Position numbers and translations under genes: made by a program | Part shown: positions 1-5,743 of the stretch, in pieces | Numbering within the stretch: position 1 is the stretch's first letter | Layout: the number at the start of each line of letters is the position of its first letter | The notes under the pieces: model-generated | The model's input: the letters and a program-made list of their open reading frames with translations, nothing else | Told to the model about the DNA's origin: nothing | The model's database searches: none | DNA from: Thermodesulfatator sp. | Lineage (GTDB): Bacteria > Desulfobacterota > Dissulfuribacteria > Dissulfuribacterales > QOAL01 | DNA: 5,788 bases | Reading direction: 5' to 3' | NCBI GenBank assembly: GCA_003978135.1 | Contig: QOAL01000155.1 | Location: 1-5,788, forward strand

Positions 1-119
1 AAGTCATGCTTCTTTCTAGTAAAACGCTCCTCCTGGGCAGCAGCCACTATCTTTCCATCCTGCACCAGGCAGGCTGCACTGTCGTGATAGAAGGCAGAAA
101 TTCCGAGAATATTCGTCAT
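1..119 (-). CDS. Carbamoyltransferase, NodU/CmcH family (N-terminal fragment, runs off the left edge)
   Basis: Reading leftward from an ATG at 119-117, 39 codons are visible before the window ends. The protein starts [19 protein letters not shown] and continues through [20 protein letters not shown]. This is the characteristic opening of the NodU/CmcH/TobZ O-carbamoyltransferases: the N-terminal Kae1-like nucleotide-binding fold with the glycine-rich first strand, the H-D-S-A segment (His12 to Ala15) and the EERF-x-R-K-K-H block. Family members transfer a carbamoyl group from carbamoyl phosphate, via carbamoyl-adenylate, to a hydroxyl of a sugar or natural product. The gene starts 12 nt after the GT2 stop. 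An AGGA that overlaps that TAG stop, 10 nt before the ATG, can serve as Shine-Dalgarno. It is therefore probably the fifth gene of the operon, and carbamoylation of the polysaccharide or a precursor is the likely role. The acceptor is unknown. Family assignment is strong despite the small fragment; the catalytic C-terminal part is outside the window. Confidence 0.9.
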   Translation of the reverse strand, partial: MTNILGISAFYHDSAACLVQDGKIVAAAQEERFTRKKHD

Positions 120-131
120 TATCAGATAATC

Positions 132-1304
132 CTACCAGGCCGTTTTGGGGTATTTTCTTACATATCCCGCCATAATTATCCATAAACGCCACAGAACGAA
201 AAAAGGTGCGCACAACAGCGCCCTATATACCTTGAAATTAGCATGGGCAGACCACATACCCAAAAAAATATATATAAATAACAAAAAGATAATGGCCGTC
301 CAGACATAAAAAAGCATGTCAGTCTGCCTGAAATCAACAAACAAGTAAAATGCGAAAAGCGCCATGACCAGAGCAAAAAACAATGAAAAAGGTGGAAGAA
401 CAAGCTCAAGACTGCTGTCTAGGAAAGAAAAATCTCCTGTTTGGAAAAAACGTTTTATGAACTTTGACAGGTACATGTTTCTAACCTGAAATTTGCCAAT
501 ATCCCACCTGAGTCTTTGAATGCCTGAACGGTGCACATTTTCATGAAGCTCCACAGTTGCATGTGCATCCTCAGCCAAAAAGACCCTGACACCGCGAAGC
601 TTCAAATACATGGTCATCTCCAGGTCTTCAACCCTGGAAAGAGCAGGCCATCCATGCCGTTCGATTACCTGTCTGGCAAAACACATGCCTGTGCCCATGA
701 GGTTGGCCTGAAGCCCCAGTCTTGTCCGGCCTAGATAACGAAGGTTGCGATTAAGGGCAAATCCGAGAAATGCCAGGCTCTCAAGACATGAGCGTTCAGG
801 ATGTCTTACCTGTGTATAGGCCTGGATTACATGCTGGCCATTCAACAGTCTTGTGTTCATCACTGAGAAAAAATCCTCAGCAACATGTGTATCCGCATCT
901 AAAATTATAAAGGCATCAAATGCATCGCGCCCGCTGGTATCGACTATGTGGCGAAATACCCAGGCAAGCACGTGACCTTTTCCTGTATTTTCTGGGTCAT
1001 TTCGTTCCAGGCACTGGATTCCCATGCTCTTTACGATCTCAGCAGTGTTGTCTGAACAGTTGTCAGCAACAACAACTACATCCAGCATATTTTCCGGATA
1101 TTCAGATTTCCTTATACTTTCCAGGGTCGCCCCTATTGCGGAGGCCTCATTATGGGCGGGGACAAGAATGAGAAAACTCTTTTCAGGCATGGCTGTTTCC
1201 AGCTTATCACCAGGCACCATGGCCGCAAAAGCCAGAAAAAACAAATACCCGACTATCAATAAGAGCAGGATGCCCGATACCCAGAAAAAAAGATCAAGGA
1301 ACAT
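132..1304 (-). CDS. Membrane-anchored family 2 glycosyltransferase (cellulose-synthase-like GT2)
   Basis: This 390-residue inverting GT-A enzyme should transfer a sugar from a nucleotide donor to a growing glycan at the inner face of the cytoplasmic membrane. A hydrophobic segment at residues 5-29 precedes the catalytic domain. In order the sequence shows VPAHNE (48-53), DNCSDNT (81-87), the metal-binding DADT (136-139), GTGMCF (204-209), ED at 226-227 as the likely base region, and QRLRW (263-267), the QxxRW signature of processive or cellulose-synthase-like GT2 enzymes. Three hydrophobic segments follow (about 300-325, 330-350 and 361-380). Length and layout are normal for the family and nothing looks broken. 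The ATG at 1304 lies inside the WecG gene, giving an 11-nt overlap. I see no Shine-Dalgarno before it (the upstream bases are mostly T and A), so translation is probably coupled to WecG. Donor, acceptor and processivity cannot be read from the sequence. Confidence 0.93.
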   Translation of the reverse strand: MFLDLFFWVSGILLLLIVGYLFFLAFAAMVPGDKLETAMPEKSFLILVPAHNEASAIGATLESIRKSEYPENMLDVVVVADNCSDNTAEIVKSMGIQCLERNDPENTGKGHVLAWVFRHIVDTSGRDAFDAFIILDADTHVAEDFFSVMNTRLLNGQHVIQAYTQVRHPERSCLESLAFLGFALNRNLRYLGRTRLGLQANLMGTGMCFARQVIERHGWPALSRVEDLEMTMYLKLRGVRVFLAEDAHATVELHENVHRSGIQRLRWDIGKFQVRNMYLSKFIKRFFQTGDFSFLDSSLELVLPPFSLFFALVMALFAFYLFVDFRQTDMLFYVWTAIIFLLFIYIFLGMWSAHANFKVYRALLCAPFFVLWRLWIIMAGYVRKYPKTAW

Positions 1305-2130
1305 GATTTTTGAAAAAACGCATTATCCGACCATGTAATACAAGCACAATGAACATCAGGTTACCCACCAAATACCTCTGCCAAAGCCGCCCAGGTTCGG
1401 CTGCGAGACGGCACAACCATTCGAAGCCGTGATCAACCAGCAGTCTTGGTCCCCGGGGGGTTCTGCCTGACAGAAAATCAAAAAGACCTCCCACTCCCCA
1501 CAACAACCCAGGCGCAAGCATATCCTTGTGTTTGTGAATCCAGAATTCTTGCAATGGTGCACCAAATCCTACCAGAAGTATGTCAGCCTCACTTTTATTA
1601 ATTTGAGCTATAATTTCAGGCTGTTGTTCTTTACCAAAATATCCATGATGGGTACCAACTACCTTTAGGTCCGGAATTTCTGCGACCAGGCGCTGTGCAG
1701 CCTCTTCTGCTACACCGGGTTTTGCACCAAGGAAGAAAAGCCTGAGGCCATGTTCGGCAAAACTTCGGCAAAATAAAGGCATGAAATCAGCAGCCGTCGA
1801 CCTGCCTGCCATTGAATAGCCCCATAATCTGGCACCCCAAACCACACCAATTCCATCAGGATAAACCAGATCTGTCAGATTCAATATTCGCCTGTAATCA
1901 AGATTTTTCCTGGCAATAAGCATGCAGTCAGCATTAACATAGGTAACAAGCCGTTGCTGTTTTTCTTTTGACATGAACAGGACGTGCTGCAAAAGCTGCT
2001 GTCTATCAACATCATGCACCTTTACACCCATGAAATCCACTCTTCTTGCAGAAGAAAACGCACAGCTATTGCCATAATCCTTTTCTCTGTTTGAATCATC
2101 CGGATCATGGCCAGGCTGAAAAGCGTTCAT
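1294..2130 (-). CDS. WecG/TagA/CpsF family glycosyltransferase (GT26)
   Basis: Members of this family (WecG of enterobacterial common antigen, TagA of wall teichoic acid) transfer N-acetylmannosamine, ManNAcA or a related sugar onto a polyprenyl-linked primer, usually as the second sugar. Counting from the TTG at 2181 (residue 1), the conserved substrate-pocket motif is T-x-x-N-A-D (Thr80, Asn83), followed by YPDGIGVVW (107-115), whose Asp109 aligns with the proposed catalytic base of TagA. Then come the VGFGAPLQEFW block (204-214), GVGG (229-232) and the C-terminal G-R-x-P...EWLCRL..EP.R..RY region, after which a hydrophobic tail (about 273-290) may aid membrane contact. The start is uncertain. 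TTG 2181 would overlap the radical SAM gene by 20 nt with poor ribosome-binding context. ATG 2148 lies 13 nt after that gene. ATG 2130 has a TGGA 9 nt upstream and is chosen here. In all cases a variable polar N-terminal extension precedes the domain. It sits between the radical SAM and GT2 genes. Confidence 0.92.
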   Translation of the reverse strand: MNAFQPGHDPDDSNREKDYGNSCAFSSARRVDFMGVKVHDVDRQQLLQHVLFMSKEKQQRLVTYVNADCMLIARKNLDYRRILNLTDLVYPDGIGVVWGARLWGYSMAGRSTAADFMPLFCRSFAEHGLRLFFLGAKPGVAEEAAQRLVAEIPDLKVVGTHHGYFGKEQQPEIIAQINKSEADILLVGFGAPLQEFWIHKHKDMLAPGLLWGVGGLFDFLSGRTPRGPRLLVDHGFEWLCRLAAEPGRLWQRYLVGNLMFIVLVLHGRIMRFFKNHVP

Positions 2131-2161
2131 GTTGTAATTTCCATCCATGGGCGTGTTCTTT

Positions 2162-3625
2162 TCAGCTCCGGATTCTGGCAAAGTCCAGTATGTGTCCTAT
2201 CACAGCCCTGCTGCCTCGCATAACATATTTGAGGTCTTCCATTGTTCTAATGCCCAATACCTGCCTCATGACAAAACGGGGTGTGATAAAGGACTTATAG
2301 ATGCGGCTGCAAAGCCTCATCACCTCTTCGGGGCCCATGTCAACGGTCTTCAAAGCAGGTTCTGTCATATCGTATCTTTCCCACGAATCCACAGGCTCAA
2401 AACGTATCCACCGATTTTTCACAGCATCCCTGAAAAGCGCGGTTCCAGGATAGGGTACAACAACCGTTGCCTGAAGCATTTCCGCATATCCCCTGGCCAT
2501 GAGAGACCTTGCCAGATCCAGGGTCCGCCTGGCATCGTCTCTGGTTTCCCAGGGGTAACCGACCATTACGGTCAACTGAATATCTAGACCAGCCTCTGAT
2601 GCCAAACGACATCCCTCAACAATCTGTTCAACCCTTACATTTTTATTAATTCTGTCCAATGTTTTTTGGTTGGCTGACTCGAGTCCGGACTTCATTTTCC
2701 TGAACCCAGCTCTTTTCATCAGGTCTGTAAGCTCTGGACGATTTGCCAGAAAATCAAAACGCATGTTGCATGAAAAAAGGATTTCTTTATCAAGTCCTCG
2801 CTCTATAAGGCCGTTGCAGAATTTTTTAAGCCATTCTCCTGCGGGAAAATTCCCGGTATCGTCAAAAATTTCTTTTACCCCGTATTCACCTACCAGCATT
2901 TCAATCTCATCCAGGAGACTTTCCACCCTTCTGACTCGAAATGACGGATAAAGATTGGTCCAAGAACAAAAAGTACATCGCCCCCACTGACAGTCCCTTC
3001 CTGCCATGGTGTACCTGAATGGTTCCCGTTTTTTCCATTTTTCAAAATAGAGATGTGCCTTGGTCAGTTCTCTGTCGATAAAAGGCAAGGCATTGAGATC
3101 AGCCTTCAAGGAAAATTTTCCAGTGTTTTTTATATTGCCGTTTTCCCGGTAATAGACACCTGAAGGCAGGGAAGACTTTCCACGCAAGGCGTCAACCAGG
3201 CCCTTCAGGGAAAAATCATAGTCCCCCCCGGTCAAGACGAAATCGACCCTGGATTTGTGCAAGGACTCTGCAGGGAGAGCAGTTACATGATCTCCAACCA
3301 GTACAACACGGATTTCAGGATTCAGAAGCTTTATACGGTCGATTAAGGCCCAGTGAAGTTTTACTACAGGCGTCTTGGTCTCCAGGACAATCAGTTCTGG
3401 TTTCTCATTGGCAATCTTGTGGAAAAAATGATCTTGAGAAAGGTGCTCGGCTATTCCATCGTACCAAATAACATCATGTCCCTGCCTGTGTAACAGTGTG
3501 GCTGCTGATGCCATTACCAGGGGAAAGATATAGGATCCCAGGCTCATCCACTGGAACTGTCGGTTCTGGGTAAGCATGGGACTGCCCTTGCCCTTTATGG
3601 CCGGATAGGCGATCATTATTTTCAT
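2162..3625 (-). CDS. B12-binding-type radical SAM enzyme (BchE/COG1032-like) with a CX4CX2C cluster motif
   Basis: This 487-residue protein starts MKIMIAYPAI, typical of the Rossmann-like cobalamin-binding domain (about 1-150) of class B-type radical SAM proteins. The usual cobalamin-ligand DxHxxG is not evident; the region at 51-57 reads DVIWYDG. The radical SAM barrel follows: Cys212, Cys217 and Cys220 in DCQWGRCTFCSW, FDDTGNF (254-260), SGLESANQKTLDRINKN (313-329), VGYPWET (355-361) and PYPGTALF (391-398). These match the known loop motifs of the family. The Cys spacing is CX4CX2C instead of the common CX3CX2C, and I confirmed it in the DNA. A C-terminal helical tail (about 435-487) completes the usual architecture. 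Relatives carry out C- or P-methylation, ring formation or other radical chemistry with a 4Fe-4S cluster and SAM. The substrate here is unknown; modification of a glycan precursor or its lipid carrier is inferred only from the neighbours. The gene starts 65 nt after the upstream stop, with AAGAAGG about 12 nt before the ATG. Confidence 0.9.
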   Translation of the reverse strand: MKIMIAYPAIKGKGSPMLTQNRQFQWMSLGSYIFPLVMASAATLLHRQGHDVIWYDGIAEHLSQDHFFHKIANEKPELIVLETKTPVVKLHWALIDRIKLLNPEIRVVLVGDHVTALPAESLHKSRVDFVLTGGDYDFSLKGLVDALRGKSSLPSGVYYRENGNIKNTGKFSLKADLNALPFIDRELTKAHLYFEKWKKREPFRYTMAGRDCQWGRCTFCSWTNLYPSFRVRRVESLLDEIEMLVGEYGVKEIFDDTGNFPAGEWLKKFCNGLIERGLDKEILFSCNMRFDFLANRPELTDLMKRAGFRKMKSGLESANQKTLDRINKNVRVEQIVEGCRLASEAGLDIQLTVMVGYPWETRDDARRTLDLARSLMARGYAEMLQATVVVPYPGTALFRDAVKNRWIRFEPVDSWERYDMTEPALKTVDMGPEEVMRLCSRIYKSFITPRFVMRQVLGIRTMEDLKYVMRGSRAVIGHILDFARIRS

Positions 3626-3690
3626 ATTAATGTCAGGCCTTCTTTCCTTAACTCAGCAACCTATTTGTTTTTTTTCAGAAAGATAGTGGA

Positions 3691-5133
3691 TCATACAGCC
3701 CCCCTGCCCTTAAATACCGCGGGAATGGTTTTAAAAAGTATCATAAGGTCCAACATGGGAGACCACTGATCAATGTACCGCAGATCCATCTCTATCCATT
3801 TTTCAAACGCTATTTCACTTCGACCATTTATTTGCCATAATCCGGTTATGCCAGGCCTTACACTGAAACGCCTGTTAAACCAAAGCTTATCGAATTCCAT
3901 ATAATCCCTCACAGGAAGTGGACGAGGTCCTACCAGGCTCATGTCTCCTTTGAGAACATTGAAAAGCTGTGGAAGTTCATCAATGCTGGTCCTTCTTAGA
4001 AATTTTCCAATTGGCGTAATTCTGGGATCATTTTTGATTTTAAAAACAGGACCGCTGGCTTCATTAAATTTTTCCAGGTCCTTCTGCATCTTTTCAGCGC
4101 CTGGAACCATGGTTCTGAATTTGTAAAGCCTGAATAATCTCTTATTAATGCCAACTCTTTCCTGGACAAAAAAAATCGGGCCAGGCGAAGTAATCTTTAT
4201 GGCAATGGCTGCTGCAAGAAAGACAGGTAAAAGCACCAGGATCAAAACCGTAGAAAGACCCACATCCATAAGCCTTTTTATGGCCAGCAACCCTGTGTTC
4301 ATATTACCGGTGTACAGGCTTATAAAGGTGTCATTTCCAAACTGTTCGATCCTCGATTTTGCCAGACTTATAAAAAAAAGGTCAGCAAGGATCCGAACTA
4401 TAATCCCTTGCTCCACGCACACGTCAATGATCTGTGAATAGACGTGATGATAATGTTTTACAGGAAGGCATATAATGACTTCGTCAACGACATTGTCCCT
4501 CAGATATTCGCTCAGGTCATCAACGGGGATCAGAGGATATCTTTTTTTGATGGATTCATCGCCAGCCTCATGCCATTGGTTATCTACAAAAGCTGTGAGT
4601 TCGTATCCCATCCCCGGTTTTTTAAGGACAGTATCAGCATACCTCATGGCATGTTTGTTAGTGCCAACTATTACGAGTTTTCTGAGATTCCTGCCATATT
4701 TCCCCCTTACACGGGCTAAAAAAGAACGTAGTAATAACCTGTACAAGAGCATGAATATCATACTGGATATCCAGAATACTGCCAGAAACAGGGGATTAAT
4801 CAGGATCATGTTGAAAAGCAGGGAGGCAACGTAAAGGATTGCCGTGGACAGAGTAACTGCCTTAGAGACATCAAGTGCCTCTATCCACCGGGATGAAAGC
4901 CTTCGGGAATAATAGAGACCGCACATGCTAAAAATAACATGCCATGTCAGAAGAAGGCCCCCAAAAAGAATGGCATTTTTCAAACTTATGCGAATGGCAA
5001 GAAAGTCTTCCAGTGAGCCCACGCCTAATTCTGAATGAACAGCGAAGGTTGCCAGTCCAAAGGAAAATATTACGATGAGGATATCTGCCAGCTGAAAACT
5101 TCTAAGTAGAAAACGCCGCCGAACAGGATGCAT
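3691..5133 (-). CDS. Undecaprenyl-phosphate sugar-1-phosphate transferase (WbaP/WcaJ-type polyisoprenyl-phosphate hexose-1-phosphate transferase)
   Basis: This 480-residue protein should start the polysaccharide by moving a sugar-1-phosphate from a nucleotide sugar onto undecaprenyl phosphate at the inner membrane. The N-terminal half has about four hydrophobic segments (residues 14-32, 53-73, 93-113, 115-136). A Rossmann-like CoA-binding domain follows, starting LVIVGTN (153-159). The catalytic bacterial sugar transferase domain begins at KRLMDVG (286-292) with a re-entrant hydrophobic helix up to SPGP (316-319). It contains QERVG (324-328), YKFRTM (337-342), DPRITPIGKFLRRTSIDELP (369-388) with the catalytic Asp385-Glu386 pair, GDMSLVGPRP (396-405) and RPGITGLWQINGRS (426-439). 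Length and domain order match full-size WbaP/WcaJ proteins. It is the first gene of the operon. GGGAG lies 9 nt before the ATG. The sugar (galactose, glucose or other) cannot be decided from these motifs. Confidence 0.95.
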   Translation of the reverse strand: MHPVRRRFLLRSFQLADILIVIFSFGLATFAVHSELGVGSLEDFLAIRISLKNAILFGGLLLTWHVIFSMCGLYYSRRLSSRWIEALDVSKAVTLSTAILYVASLLFNMILINPLFLAVFWISSMIFMLLYRLLLRSFLARVRGKYGRNLRKLVIVGTNKHAMRYADTVLKKPGMGYELTAFVDNQWHEAGDESIKKRYPLIPVDDLSEYLRDNVVDEVIICLPVKHYHHVYSQIIDVCVEQGIIVRILADLFFISLAKSRIEQFGNDTFISLYTGNMNTGLLAIKRLMDVGLSTVLILVLLPVFLAAAIAIKITSPGPIFFVQERVGINKRLFRLYKFRTMVPGAEKMQKDLEKFNEASGPVFKIKNDPRITPIGKFLRRTSIDELPQLFNVLKGDMSLVGPRPLPVRDYMEFDKLWFNRRFSVRPGITGLWQINGRSEIAFEKWIEMDLRYIDQWSPMLDLMILFKTIPAVFKGRGAV

Positions 5134-5134
5134 C

Positions 5135-5147
5135 AGTAGCTACTCCC
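5135..5147 (-). promoter_or_regulatory. Shine-Dalgarno of the operon's first gene, overlapped by a 10-bp palindrome
   Basis: On the minus strand GGGAG (5147-5143) sits 9 nt before the ATG at 5133, a good ribosome-binding site that supports this start. The perfect palindrome AGTAGCTACT (5135-5144) fills the spacer between it and the start codon and covers its last two bases. The site is read directly from the sequence. A regulatory role for the palindrome is conjecture. Confidence 0.65.
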
Positions 5148-5244
5148 AGAATTCCAGAAATACCGAGATCTTGATGTTTGACAAAAAACTTTATTGGGAA
5201 AGCAGTTCATTCAAAAACTTTCAGAAGTTATGTGATTCATGGGA

Positions 5245-5274
5245 ACTATTTGCACTAATATGACTTTTGCAAAT
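5245..5274 (-). promoter_or_regulatory. Candidate operator (7-bp inverted repeat) overlapping a weak leftward promoter
   Basis: ATTTGCA (5248-5254) and TGCAAAT (5268-5274) form perfect 7-bp inverted arms 20 bp apart centre to centre, the geometry expected for a dimeric DNA-binding protein contacting one face over two helical turns. On the minus strand a -35-like TTGCAA (5272-5267) and a -10-like AATAGT (5250-5245), each 4 of 6 to consensus with a 16-nt spacer, overlap the two arms. If real, this promoter would start transcription about 105 nt before the sugar transferase ATG and be blocked by a factor bound at the repeat. The AT-rich background makes the promoter call weak; the inverted repeat itself is exact. 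Confidence 0.3.
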
Positions 5275-5483
5275 ATTGCTTCTTTTTTCCCCTGAGCTCA
5301 TGCTCACCAGTAAATAGCCAAAATGAAAATGTATTCGAATTACTAAATGACATATTTTTAACGTCTTAAGAAAAAACTAACAAACAAAACCTCAGATAGC
5401 AATAATAAGTGATAGAAACATTAGGATCCAGGATGAGCTTGGCCAGGGAATCAATATTAACAGCTAAATTCTGCACGGCAAAA

Positions 5484-5507
5484 GGAGGCAAGTTAGTTGC
5501 TGCCTCC
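5484..5507. repeat. Local hairpin at the inner end of the left arm
   Basis: GGAGGCA (5484-5490) and TGCCTCC (5501-5507) pair perfectly over 7 bp around a 10-nt loop; an inner GCAA/TTGC pairing (5488-5491, 5497-5500) is possible as an alternative. The left half of this stem also belongs to the long terminal repeat and can pair, with one wobble, to 5584-5590. The local and long-range folds therefore exclude each other. Confidence 0.5.
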
Positions 5508-5558
5508 AATTCACTGAAAAAATGAATTCCATATGGAGATCTATTGTCTGCAACATGC

Positions 5559-5567
5559 TGTTATAAT
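5559..5567 (+). promoter_or_regulatory. Perfect extended -10 promoter element inside the inverted-repeat element, facing right
   Basis: TGTTATAAT (5559-5567) matches the TGnTATAAT extended -10 consensus of the housekeeping sigma factor at every fixed position. No good -35 lies at 16-18 nt, which extended -10 promoters tolerate; a TTGTCT at 5544-5549 is too close. Initiation would fall near 5574, so the transcript would carry the right terminal repeat and about 170 nt of leader before the ATG at 5744. Confidence 0.4.
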
Positions 5568-5610
5568 GTTTAAAATTAGTTTTTGTCTCCTTTTGCCGTG
5601 CAGGATTTAG

Positions 5611-5743
5611 TAACAACTTCTTTGAAGTAGATAGTTTGCATTCAAAAAAAGGCGCTCAAAAATAATCTACTCCTGAAAGCTCCTATATGGCAAAACCTTG
5701 GATTGTGATAAAATACATCGAAAATATCCAAAGGAGTTGATTT
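5611..5743 (+). other. Leader of the right-edge gene, with two small inverted repeats
   Basis: This short AT-rich stretch holds a tight hairpin ACTTC-TTT-GAAGT (5616-5628) and a wider inverted repeat AGTAGAT/ATCTACT (5626-5632, 5665-5671) whose stem overlaps it, so only one can form at a time. The Shine-Dalgarno at 5731-5736 lies outside both. No gene is seen here. Confidence 0.4.

Larger units (their letters stand above)
5134..5463. other. AT-rich intergenic leader upstream of the polysaccharide operon
   Basis: No open frame here has credible coding character. The stretch is visibly richer in A and T than the operon. It holds the presumed leftward promoter and 5' leader of the sugar transferase gene, a 27-bp inverted-repeat site (5248-5274), a palindrome next to the start codon (5135-5144), and a short palindrome ATTCGAAT (5333-5340). 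I see no intrinsic terminator, tRNA or recognisable riboswitch. Confidence 0.6.
5464..5610. mobile_element. 147-bp element with 28-bp terminal inverted repeats (MITE-like or REP-pair-like)
   Basis: The left arm (5464-5491) and the reverse complement of the right arm (5583-5610) match at 26 of 28 positions, including a perfect 16-bp core, CTGCACGGCAAAAGGA (5471-5486) against 5588-5603. The arms enclose 91 bp with no coding capacity. TAACA occurs at 5458-5462, one base before the left arm, and at 5611-5615, immediately after the right arm, a possible 5-bp target duplication. The interior holds a 10-bp palindrome TCCATATGGA (5528-5537) and a 6-bp inverted repeat AATTCA/TGAATT (5508-5513, 5523-5528). 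Short size, long terminal repeats and absence of a gene suit a non-autonomous miniature transposable element. The nearby possible Y1-type transposase start (5744) alternatively suggests an inverted pair of REP-like units. No T-run follows either arm, so a terminator is unlikely. Confidence 0.55.

Noticed and set aside
16..213. A 65-codon minus-strand frame across the GT2/carbamoyltransferase junction.
   Set aside because: It overlaps both real genes in another frame, has no ribosome-binding site or family likeness, and is a shadow.
1024..1338. A plus-strand frame of about 104 codons opposite the GT2 gene.
   Set aside because: It lies antisense to well-conserved GT2 motifs and its peptide is low in family features. 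The other plus-strand frames opposite the operon were dismissed for the same reason.
2149..2181. TTG at 2181 as the WecG start, giving 295 residues.
   Set aside because: It needs a rare start codon, a 20-nt overlap with the radical SAM gene and a poor ribosome-binding site. The extra residues lie outside the conserved domain, so ATG 2148 or 2130 is preferred, though TTG is not excluded.
3626..3690. A possible terminator or second promoter in the 65-nt gap between the sugar transferase and radical SAM genes.
   Set aside because: There is no stable stem followed by T residues on the minus strand and no convincing -35/-10 pair. It is treated as an ordinary intra-operon spacer.
5433..5525. A 30-codon plus-strand frame (ATG 5433, stop TGA at 5523-5525), with AGGA 6 nt upstream, that runs through the left terminal repeat.
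   Set aside because: It is very short, has no recognisable similarity, and about half of it is the inverted-repeat arm and hairpin, whose sequence is better explained by structure. A chance frame is more likely.
5464..5610. The long inverted repeat as an intrinsic terminator.
   Set aside because: The arms are 91 nt apart and neither strand has a T-run directly after the 3' arm.
5688..5703. A sigma-54-like TGGCA...TTGG sequence upstream of the right-edge gene.
   Set aside because: The GG and GC elements are separated by 9 instead of 10 bases and the -12 half reads GG, so it fails the consensus.
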